From Parus major (lineage: Eukaryota > Chordata > Aves > Passeriformes > Paridae): 64,000 nt of DNA. Shown piece by piece: positions 1 through 9,776 of the stretch. Position 1 is the first letter of the stretch; each line of letters opens with the position of its first letter. Location: positions 11,193,327-11,257,326 of the forward strand of contig NC_031770.1 in the NCBI RefSeq assembly GCF_001522545.3. Reading direction: 5' to 3'. The notes under the pieces are model-generated. The model worked only from the letters and a program-made list of their open reading frames with translations, was not told where the DNA came from and ran no database searches. The translations under genes and the position numbers were made by a program.

Positions 1-540
1 ACGGCGGCCGTGAGGGCTGGGCCCGGGCGGGCGGCACCGGCGAGCTCGGACGGGCACTGCGGGACCGGGGGCAGCGCTGGGGGCTGAGTGAGGCACACGG
101 AGCACAGTGCGGCACTTGGGGCGCAGACGGACGGGGCAGGGTGGGACAGGGAAGGCGGCGAGGGAAGGACGCAGCAGCGGCCGGCGGCAGAAGTGGGGCC
201 AGAGAGCAGTGAGGCGCTACTGGGGCTGGGAGGCGCTGAGGTCCGTGATTCCCAGTCACCTTGGCTGGAAGCCACCTTCCCGACCACTTGCCTTCACTGA
301 GCCACAAGCTGAGGGTGAGAGAAGAGCTTGGATGTCCTACAGCTAGGTTTGGCACAATTGTGCCAACTGACCACACCGAGTCACCCACCAATCTCAAACT
401 CAAGCCAAGGCAGTCCACGGCTCCACCTCATCTCTGCCAGCAATCCCACTCCTGCCAGGGACTGAACACAGCAGAACTTGAACCGTGGGAGAGCGAGAAA
501 AGGCCCTGAGCATAAGAGGCATCACTAATGCAACAGCAGT
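1..540. other. Downstream flank of MRPL2; CpG-rich left edge
   Basis: Bases 1 to about 250 are rich in G, C and CpG and look like the edge of a CpG-island promoter or a first exon of a neighbouring gene. In human, the gene to the left of MRPL2 starts very close to the MRPL2 3' end. No coding exon with credible splice sites can be defined. Bases 250-540 show nothing further. Confidence 0.4.
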
Positions 541-554
541 GGCATGAAAAACGC

Positions 555-560
555 TTTATT
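555..560 (-). other. MRPL2: MRPL2 poly(A) signal AATAAA
   Basis: TTTATT on the plus strand reads AATAAA on the minus strand. It begins 11 nt after the MRPL2 stop codon (574-572), so the 3'UTR is probably only 25-40 nt long. Confidence 0.85.
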
Positions 561-571
561 GGCCTCAGGCA

Positions 572-2158
572 TCACTCCACTGCTTTGACCCGTGGCAGGT
601 TGACATAGCTTTTCATGGGTGGGAGAGGCTTGATCTTGCGCCCAGCCCAGCCACCCTTGCGGTGCCACAAGCCTGTGTGTGGGCGCTTGCCCAGCCAGCG
701 GTTCCGGCCCGCCTTCCCGATCACCCGCTTGTTGTGATCCACGTTGGACACGCGGCCCACCGTAGCCACACAGGTCTCCAGCACCTAGGGGACAGAGAAG
801 AGCTGCAGCCCTCCATGGGGACACACGGTTGCATCCCCAGGCAGTCGAGGCAGGCACAGCACAGCTCCTTTACCTGCATATGCCTTTTGGAGGGCAGCTG
901 CACGATGGCTGTCCCATTCACTTTCCTCAGCAGCACCCCACAGGTACCTACAGCAGGCAAGAGAGGAGACAGCTACCTTGAGCAGCAGGACAAAGTATCT
1001 CACCCTGTGACAAGCACACCCCAGTAACTCCCCAAAGCCCCCCCCACTGTTGTACTAAATACAGCATTTCTTGCTGAAGACAGGGCCTTGAGGAATGAAC
1101 AGGGCAGAGCTACCCCTGCTTTTCTGGAGGGATGTGTTGCACTCTAACATGAGGAGAAGATGGCAACTCCCTGTCACTGGCCACCCAGAGCAGTGCCCGC
1201 CCCCCTGCCCTCCTCTCCACTTTGCTCAGCCAAACCCCTGCAAACAGTGGGTTCCCTGTGTGGGGACGCACCAGCTGCCCGGATGTACTGCGCTCCCTTC
1301 CCAGGGTGGCTCTCCAGGTTGCAGATCAGCGTGCCGACAGGCAGAGCCCCCAGTGGGTATGCGTCCCCTTCGCGGGCTGACACTGGAAGACAGAAGCTGA
1401 CAAGTTGGGCAAGGAGCAGCCGACGAGCCCTCGGCAAGACCGGCACAGCTGCCCCTGGCCCTGGCGTGCACCTGCCATCCTGCCAATGTGAGGCGAGTTC
1501 GTGATGCTGTCCCCTGGCTGCATGTTCTCCGTGGCAATGATCCAGCGCTTGCGGTTGCCGCCGGCCACCAGGGCGATGTCAGCCGACCTGCACGGAGAGC
1601 CCGCGGCGGATGAGCAGGGGGTCGCGGCTGGCGCGACTGCCCCGGCCCGGGGCCGAGCCCGCACCCCGCACTCGCCTGCAAGGGTCGTATCGGACGCTGA
1701 TGACTTTCTCGGTGAAGGGCTCCGGCGGGGCCCCCTCCTCGTAGCGCAGTCGCTGGAAGTCGATCATGCGGTAGCGCCGCTTGTGTCCCCCACCGATTCC
1801 CCGCACGCGGACGCGGCCTGCGGGACACGGGAGCGGCTGCAGGCGGGACCCCCCGCGCCCAGCCGGCCCCGGCAGCCCTCCTGCGCCCGCCCGCCCGCCC
1901 ACCTGTGTGGTCGCGGCCGCCCGTCTTCTTCATGCCCACGGGCCGCACGGTGTACTTGGCCCGGCACTTCCACAGCGGGTCGGTGGTGCAGCGCGGCGCC
2001 GAGCCGCCCAGCCCGCGGCAGGCGGCAGGCGCCGACACCGGCCCCGGCCCCGGCAGCCAGGGCTGGGGGCCGGGCGGCAAGGCCGGGGGCCGGGCCCGGC
2101 GGGGACCCGCCGACAGCAGGAGCGCCCCGAAGGCGCGGCAGAGCCCCAGCGCCGCCAT
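572..2158 (-). CDS. MRPL2: Mitochondrial ribosomal protein L2 (uL2m), complete, 6 coding exons
   Basis: Coding exons in transcript order are 2158-1903, 1817-1676, 1587-1472, 1382-1272, 947-874 and 784-572; they join in frame to 912 nt (303 aa plus TGA), close to the roughly 305 aa I know for human MRPL2. The family is the uL2 protein of the mitochondrial large ribosomal subunit, which binds rRNA near the peptidyl-transferase centre. Diagnostic stretches are [15 protein letters not shown] (exon 2), [20 protein letters not shown] (exon 3), [11 protein letters not shown] and [15 protein letters not shown] (exons 4-5), and [22 protein letters not shown] and [11 protein letters not shown] in the last exon. 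The first 60 or so residues are Arg/Ala/Pro-rich with few acids, as expected of a mitochondrial presequence. The ATG at 2158 lies in gccgccATGG-like context. Four of the five introns are 85-89 bp and the other is 324 bp. The intron after exon 2 uses a GC donor. Confidence 0.97.
1886..1900 (-). other. G-quadruplex motif at the start of MRPL2 intron 1
   Basis: The minus strand reads four GGG runs separated by single C residues, starting 3 nt inside the intron, directly after the exon 1 donor at 1902-1901. The whole intron is 85 bp (1902-1818). Confidence 0.7.
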
Positions 2159-2253
2159 GGCCGCGGGAAGGCGCCGCCGGACGGGGCGGGGCCGCCGCGG
2201 GCCCGAGCAGCGGCCGCCGGCAGGTGGCGCGCTCCCACCGGAGAGGCGGAGGC

Positions 2254-2268
2254 GGCGGCCATCTTGGA
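2254..2268 (-). promoter_or_regulatory. YY1 site in MRPL2 promoter
   Basis: The plus strand reads GCGGCCATCTTGG, whose complement CCAAGATGGCCGC matches the YY1 core (AAGATGGC). It lies about 100 bp upstream of the MRPL2 ATG. YY1 sites just upstream of or at the transcription start are common in ribosomal and mitochondrial-translation genes; use here is inferred. Confidence 0.6.
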
Positions 2269-3859
2269 TTTAAAGGGGCTGCGCCGCTGAGAGGGCGGGT
2301 GGTGCCGGCCGCGGGTCTCGCCCCGCCCCCGCCGGGACCGGGACAGCGACGGGGACCGCCATCGAGGTCTTGCGCCGAGCAGGTTGGACGGACGGGGTTA
2401 CGGGGGCTCGGTCGCTCCCCTCGGCGGCCCTGGCGGGGGGAGGACACACGGAGCCCGGCGGCGCAGGCCGGAGCGGGGGCGGCCTTCCCGGGGCGACGCT
2501 TCCCCGCCGGCCTGGGGGGCGGTGGGACCCCCGCGGGCAGCTGGGGAGGTCCCTGTAGTGGGGCTGCGGCTGGCGTGGTTCGGGGACCGTGGTAGCCTGC
2601 CCTGGCAGCTGGGGCAGCGGAACGAGCGGGGGCGAGGGCAGCTTTCGGGCCGTGCCCGCCGTAACGCTGCGGGGTCGTCGCTAAGGGCGCTGCCGGCTCT
2701 GCGGACTTTGGAGCCGGCGAGGCGCGCCCTGCGGGATCAGCCTCCTTCAGCTGATCACCGGGGGAGCCGCTGGCTCGGGAGCCCTGCCGGTGCCCGCTCT
2801 GCTCGGGCAGCTCCCGGTACGCCTGGCCAGGAGCGCCTGGCCTCCCCGCGGGCAGGGCCGAGTGCCACGCAGGGATGGCCGGCGGAGGCCGGGAGCCCCC
2901 GAGGGAGGAGCGGAGTTTGTGGCAGCTGTGGGTCAGCCCCAAGTCCCGGCCGTGGCTGTTTCCAGGGTGCTGTGGGCACAGACTGCGGGATTCACTGTTC
3001 TATAATTAGTCTGCGTCTTCATTGCCAGGATTGGCTTTCACCGTAACACAAATAATGTATGTTTGCGCTCCTGCTATGTAACTTATGCGACATGTAAGTG
3101 TTCCATAGCTGTACGTACCTCACAGCCAGACGGGTTTGTCCTCCAGAACTAGGGAACGGAGGACAGCAAGGTGCTTTAGGAAAGAAATACGTGTTGTGAG
3201 ATGAGGCAAGAGAGAGCCTGCGTGTCAACATGGCTGGGCTATTCCTCCTGGGACACCTGAGCCCTTTCCCCTTCTGGGGGAATCCGTGAGGAGGGACAGG
3301 AACACCGGTGCAGCACTGGTTCAGGCAGATGTAGGTAGCTGGGGACATCGTAGGGAGCACCATGATAGTTATGTGTTACCATGGATGTGATGGCTGTAGC
3401 AGCAATCCGAGCTGAATCCTATGTCATTGTCTTCTCTCTGAGAACAGCCAAAGACTGAACAAGCGCTTCCCAGCAGTACCCGGCCGAGCCCCACACTGCG
3501 CAGTGTGGGCATAACAGGGCTCCAGCCTTGCCAGATCTCCTGGCCAGTTGCTGTGGGCACAGCGATAGCAACCACGCAGCTGGAGCTCTGCAGCTACACC
3601 ACCTTGGCTTTAGGGGCTGGGATGGGGTCAGCAGTGGCGACACAGGCGAGGGTGGTACCGAACAGCATGTAAAACCTTCCGCCACAGGATGGAGGGTGGG
3701 ATGGAACAGGGCTTTGGTGGGCTGAGCAGGAGCCCGTTGATGGCCAGTGCTCCTTGGACAGCATTTGGCGGCGCCGCGGGGGCTCGGCCATGGTCCTGGG
3801 CGCTGCCGTGGATCCCTGAGGAGGGAGCTGTGAGCTTGGCGTGCGTGGCGCTTTCTGCG

Positions 3860-4110
3860 CTCCCAGGAGAGCGTCCGACCGTCCTGTTCCCGGAGCCTGT
3901 CCGCATCCCTCCCCTCCCCCTGCCGCAGTGTGGTTGGCTGCCGAGCGCCGGGTGCCTGCGCCGCTGCTCGCTCCCGGGGCAGCGCGGCAGACGGAGCCGC
4001 GCAGCGCCGCGGCCGCCGCTCCTCCGCCGCCTCCGCGAGCACCGGCGCTGGACAAGCCGCTGCAGGCAGCCAGGTACCGCTCCTCTGCGGCGTGGGGCGG
4101 GGGACATTCC
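3860..4110 (+). promoter_or_regulatory. Second CpG cluster with candidate KLC4 5'UTR exon ending at 4073
   Basis: A CpG-rich segment of about 200 bp ends in GGCAGCCAG|GTACCG, a good donor after position 4073. It resembles a noncoding first exon. The next acceptor on this strand with a convincing gene link is KLC4 coding exon 1 at 12982. Assignment to KLC4 is inference; no cDNA is available. Confidence 0.45.
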
Positions 4111-5862
4111 CATCCGGTGACTGAGACGGGCAGGGTGCCCAGCCATCCTGGAACAAAGGACCGCTTTGATGCGCAGTTTCAGGCAGAGCTGGTGAAAACT
4201 TTTTTTCGCTTGTGAAGCTTTCACTTAGCCAGGTGGGCGCAGAATTTCTCTGTGGTGGTTCTGAGGGGTGAAGGGGTTTCTCCGGCTTGTTGTTCCAAGG
4301 ATACGGAGCGGGCGTGCCTCCTGCTGCCAGACAAAGCCGGAGAAACGATGACGGAGGCAGGTCATACAGCAGTAGCTCTCAAAGAGCCTTGTATCGCCCC
4401 AAACCGTCTTTTCATTAATTAACTGCTTTCTAAGCTTCTCCGAAATGGAGATGCACCCTACGAAAAGTGGTGGGCTGGGGGAATCGCTGGTAAGCTTCTG
4501 TGAAGGAGAGGATGCGCTTGGGAGGAGGTGTCTGAAGAAGAGCTGGGGGATGGTGCTGCGGTAGAATGCTCTGGCCAGGCAGCCGGGAGAAATCTGCACA
4601 ATGGTGGGAGGCAGCAGCATATTACCAGAAACAGCAGGCTTCCCTGCGTCTTGCATAGCTGGCATCTGGCACTCTGCTGCAGTTCCATGCTCGGGCATGG
4701 AACTCTCCTCTAGTGCCCTTGGTCTCCTCTCTGCCATGCCACCTTGGAGATGTGGAAAACACCCCTGCCTGTGCTTGTGAGGAAAGAGGGTGGCGTTCAG
4801 CACACATCAGGTCAAAGATCTGGCCAGCTCAGACACAGGGTAAATAAACATGGCTGTGCTTTGCTGTAATTGGCAGAAGGAGCAGGAAGCATGTGTTCTC
4901 TCATCTGCTGTTTTGGAGGAATGTCCAGGTTGAAACAACAGCATTAACCCCAAATACCACAATGGCTCTTGGGGCTCAAAGGACACGTGGCAAAATTCTG
5001 ACCTTGGCAGAGTTTCTGGATAAATGCTTAATTTGCTGGGAAAGAGCCATGTAGCTCCTCAAAGAGCTCTAGCCAGACAGGGGAGCCAGAGATAGAACAG
5101 ATCTTCTGCTTGTTATGCAGGTAGAGGTTTGTCCTTGTGACTTTGTCTGCCTTGCTGCAGTTTACAAAACCTGTTTGCTTGTGGAAATAGTAGCGCAGTC
5201 TTGCAGCCTGCAGCTGGCCTTTGTGGGTGCCCCACGTACACCATGGGGGGAGCGGGGGCACACCAGAGCCCTTCAGGGCACACAGAGTGGCTCCAGAGCT
5301 CCTGCTGGCCCCATCTGCATCCTGGTTATCTCCTGTACTGCTCAGGCACATCCAGTGCACAGCCCTCACATTAGACAGATGCCTGCAAAGGCACTGGCTC
5401 CTGGGAATTACTCTGCCTGCTTTAATACTGCTTCATGCTGTCAGGGCAAGGTAATGGCTCTCGCTCTGTTTTTTATAGTGCGCGACTCCCAATCAGATTC
5501 TGAAGCTGAGAGGAGATGCTTGCCCTGGCTCTGTTCCAGCTGCTTAGCTCTTGTCTCCACTAGCCTGGAAACATGTTTTAATGGTGTTTCGCTGTAGTCC
5601 CAGGCGCAGCAGATGCAGAATGGATTTGGTGAGCTGCTGCAGACATGAACAAGTTTAAAAACAAGGTCTTATCAGCTGATCTGGAGGTGCCAGCATAAGC
5701 TTGCTGGTGGGAGTGGTGATGACTGCTGTTCTCATTCCAATGGCCTGCTGGAAGGTGCAGGTTTTCCCAGCCAAAAAGCTGGGATTTTTTTGGGGGGGAT
5801 GTAAACAATATGATATACAATCAGAGCAAAGTGTGTTTCTGCTAATGGCAAAAATCAGTGCT

Positions 5863-5938
5863 GGTTTGTTTGGTGTTTTTTTTGTTGGTTGGTTTTGCTG
5901 TTGTTGGTTGTTTTGTAGTGTTTTGTTGGTTTTTTTAA
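5863..5938. repeat. Degenerate (GGTTTT)n simple repeat
   Basis: A run of about 75 nt made almost only of T and G, with repeating TTGG, GTTTT and TTGTTGG blocks. The complementary kind, an A/C-rich (CCAAAA)n patch, occurs at 36573-36612. Confidence 0.8.
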
Positions 5939-8900
5939 CCCTTGTTGCTTCCAATATCTGTACTCTTTGGTATTAACAAATGGAGTGAGACCTTTCTGGT
6001 CTTGAAAGGAGTGAATGACCTGATACGAAGCCTACCAAACTACCTGCTCTGTCTTCCTCAGAGTGCATATTCGTATTGGAATTGCATGATGCTTTGATAA
6101 TACAGGAATTGCTTGCTATGATCAGTCAGAACAAACAGCAGTACCTTTTGTCTTGTCCATTTCCAGCTGTGGGCTGGAAGGTGGGAGGGTATGGGAAGCT
6201 CCTGTGTTCTTTCTGTAGTGGTGTGAACATGAGTCACTGTGGCCAAGTCCTTGTAAAGCCCCCTTATCACCACCTTGCCCTGGGTCTCAGGAAGGTTATG
6301 TGACGCTGTGTGTTTTATTAGAGATTGTGGGTGGTAGGGAGCTGAAGCTTTTGAGACAGAGAGGGGTGTTGAGAGACTCCCTTCATGCTCTTTCCCTTTA
6401 GCTCCAGTCTCCTTGCGGCAGAGCGCTTCCACTCGAGCTGCAAATCTAGTTCCTTAGTCCTCGTCCCCTGGGCCTCTTGCAGCCTGCTGGTTAGCACAGA
6501 CATTCCCAACACAAGCCTTCCAGTATCTAGGAAAAAATCCCAGAGGTTCACAGTCAGCTAGAGCTGGCATGTGTCAGCTGCTGAAAGAAGCAATCCTGTC
6601 TTGATCCCTGGGCAGCCCTCCCTATCCCCCGGACAGGCAGTCAACTTGTACTGTGTTATGCATGACTCTGAGGATTGGGGAAACTGGTCTTTCTGGGCTT
6701 GGAGACTGGCTTCAAAGCCATGTGAGGAGATGTCTGGATGCCAAGTAAAGTCCTGGTTTTGGGGCATAGGAGACAGCTCCTTGCCTTTACTGCATGCTCT
6801 GTTGCTGCAGGTGGATTGCTTTGGGAATCCAAAAACCCCTGCAGAACCCTGCTGGAAGGAAAAAGGCACTGCATTCCCTTTCTCTGGGCCTTGGATCAGT
6901 TTCTAGTGCTGTGGTGCCTTGCTCCTTTGTCCTGAAGAGGTGCTCACTAAAGGCAAATGCATTGAGTTTATCTGAGGAATTCAGATGAAGAATTTTTTTA
7001 CCTTTTTTTTTTTTTTCCTCCCACAAGAGTATGGTTAAGTCACGGCACAGGGTCTGAAGAGTTTGTGGGATCTCCCTTTTGGGAGATGGGTCCTTTAGCT
7101 AGACACAGATACCTGATCAGATACCTGCTTTGAGTGAGGGAATAGACCAGAGATCTCTAAGTGTTCATTCCAAGTAATGCTCTTCAAGTAATACTCAAGC
7201 CAGACTCTTACTGAGGGAAAAGTTCCAACACAACAGTCCCTCTATAGTATTTGAAGTCATCTGTGTGTTGGTTTAACTCTCTAGACTGTCTGCAGTGCAA
7301 GAAGGGTCTGGGCTGCAGGCTGACATTGGGAAAGAACTTTGAGCAGAAGACAGGACTCTAGATGTCCCCCTATTTTGGCAGTAGGATGTAGAAACTTATG
7401 AGACAACTGGTGGCAGAGAATGTTATGGACATTAGAGTTTGAGTGGAATCTTTTGACTTTACAATTGAAGCTCAGAGATATGCTGGGTATGACCTCCCAA
7501 GATGCTGACTCCTGATGTCCTCTTTGTGTGTTCCTAGACGCTCTAAGGGAGCATCCAGGCATTTCTGGCAACAGTAACAAGCATCACAGAGGACAGTTCC
7601 TGCTCTGTGCCTCCCGTGAACCTCAGCATTTCTTGTTTTGCCCATATTAGAGCATCTGTGGAAATACCAACTTCAGTGTGGAGCTCAGCAGCACCAGTTT
7701 GTCCCTTTTCTGTGGTTCTGCTCCAGGTGACCTGGGGTGGTGACCCTGAGCACAGTGGCTCTTCTAGCAGTGGTGTTTCAGTGTGCAGATGTTCCCGGCA
7801 GTGTCAGTGTGCCCTGGCTGTGCAGTGGAAGCCTCAGAGGCTCTGCACAGCTGACTGTAATCTCCTACAATCTGTTTGCTTTCTGACACTGTGGTAGCAA
7901 AATAAGAAAATTTGTGCTCAATGTGACACAGCTTCTGTGGTGGCTGTAACTTTGTCACTATGTTTGCTTTTTACTGCTTTTATATTATTTTTCAGCATCC
8001 AAAATATTAGGTCTAGTTTTGTTGCAGTGCCCCTTAGGAGTGAGAACTCACTGTCTTATTTGCAGTCTCGCTTCTAGCTTCATTGGAGGTCAACCAGTCA
8101 TTCCAGAGACCCTTTGTTGCTCAACGGTAATGAGCTGGCAGAGATCCAAGGAAAAACAAACACATCAAAAAACCCTCCCTACTTTTATCAAGTCGTTTTG
8201 CTTCCCAAATTTATAACCTTGCTGTTTCTCCAGGTAGCAAAAGCATGTCTCTCAGGAGGAGACTGGGATAATTATGATGAAGCAAGACAATGCCCTGTGT
8301 TTTCATTTCTATGGAAACCATTGCTGTCTGTCTCCCAAATGTGGCCACTTGTTCTTGCTGTGGGTCAGACATACTCTTTTTCCACAGGATGCTTTTTTCC
8401 AGAACCTAGCTGTCTTTCTGCAACTACCTTACATCACTTATATCCTTAGATCACCTTCTCCTACGGAAGAATTTGCTGCTGAAATTCTGTTTCGCTTCTT
8501 TACAGAAAGTGCTGGCAGACTATATGCAGTTTGAAGAATGCGGCAGTTATTGTCTTGTGCATGCACAGAGGTGATGAACTTCATTATCAGAGTTGTTTTT
8601 AGACCTGAGATCTCTGTCCTGTTGTAGTTGATTGCTGATTTTCCTGGTGCTGCTCCCCACCCCCATAGTCTTCTAGCATAAGGCATCATAACCTAAGCTT
8701 TAAGATTCACTTGGACCCATTTAATCTGGCATCCTTGTAGATGTTGTGGGTTGAAGATAGCAGTGAAGCTTCCAGCTCTTTCCTCTTAAAGGTCTCGCAT
8801 GTGGGAGCAGTTTTGGGAGGCAGAAAAATGAGCTGCTGAAATTGCTGATGCTTAGCGATTTTGCGGTTATGCACTTGAATACAGGAGGAAGGTTTTTGCC

Positions 8901-9730
8901 TGGCAGGATGTACTTGCTGATGGATTCCCGGCTGATTGCTGCAGCTGCCACAAAGCTCAGTGCACGCATGTTCCTCCTCTGTCCTCCAAACGGGAGCAGA
9001 AGAGGGGAGATGAGATGGGTGTTGTCGGAAAGGCAGGCTATTCTAGCAGCTCTCTGTAAATAGGGAAGACGTGCCAACTAGAGCGGAAACTTGCGGGTGG
9101 AGACCTGGGCTGGGACACCTGCAGGTCCATGAGGACTGCAGCAGGATAAGCTGGGAACAGGGCTCTCCATCTCTCAAGGAGCTTGGTGGAAAAGCATTCT
9201 TTCTTCCTATTCCAGTCTGAGCCCCATCCTGCAAAAGACAAACCATGATGTGTCCCTTCCTCTCTGCAGAAAACCTCTGAGTGTTTTTTCTGCCTGGGTA
9301 AAGGACACCCAGTGCCCCTTACTGAATGTGAAGGAGTAGGAAGGGTGCATATACAGCAGCCTCAGCCTGCCTGACCTTGGTGTTGGCTGCCACAGTGAGT
9401 GTTTCCTCTTTGGAGGGCTGAGCACTGAGTGTATAGACCTGACAGCACTGGGAAGAACTAGAAATAAGATCTCTGGGGGGGAATTCCTGCTTTGGAAGGT
9501 TAAGTCAGCTCCCACTGGTGTTTGTGGCTTTTCTTTGCTTTACAAGAGGTAGCAGCATTCAAAAGACTTCTCAGCAGTCTCCTCTTTGTTTTCTTGTTGA
9601 CCAGCTTTGTGTTGTTCTTAGGTTTTGTACCCTCTGTCCAGTCTGGACAATCCTCTGTCCACTGTTGAACATGGAAACATGTTGGTACCTAGCAGAGCTA
9701 TGCTTCCAGGATGTCACCCTAGGGGAGAAA

Positions 9731-9776
9731 GGCTGATGTTCTTACAGATGTTTGCACATCTGTAAGAACCTCAGCC
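9731..9776. repeat. Near-perfect 46-nt inverted repeat (hairpin)
   Basis: Two 21-nt arms (9731-9751 and 9756-9776) flank a 4-nt loop TTGC. Twenty of 21 positions pair; the single mismatch is T at 9737 against C at 9770. The inner 14 nt of the left arm are GTTCTTACAGATGT. No longer terminal inverted repeat or target duplication is evident around it. Confidence 0.95.

Larger units (their letters stand above)
1590..2960. promoter_or_regulatory. CpG island: MRPL2 promoter, probably shared with a KLC4 5' exon
   Basis: A dense CpG block of about 1.4 kb covers MRPL2 exons 1-2 and runs about 800 bp upstream of its ATG. In human, MRPL2 and KLC4 are head-to-head (established knowledge, from memory), so a divergent KLC4 transcription start in this island is plausible. 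The sequence does not prove which rightward noncoding exon is used. Confidence 0.75.

Noticed and set aside
1764..2942. Long minus-strand reading frame (392 aa) in the CpG island
   Set aside because: Stop codons are rare in GC-rich DNA; the composition is Pro/Ala/Gly/Arg-rich and it overlaps MRPL2 exon 1 in the wrong frame.
7003..7016. Poly-T run as the tail of a retroposed gene on the minus strand
   Set aside because: No coding or 3'UTR-like sequence precedes it on the minus strand and no target duplication was seen.
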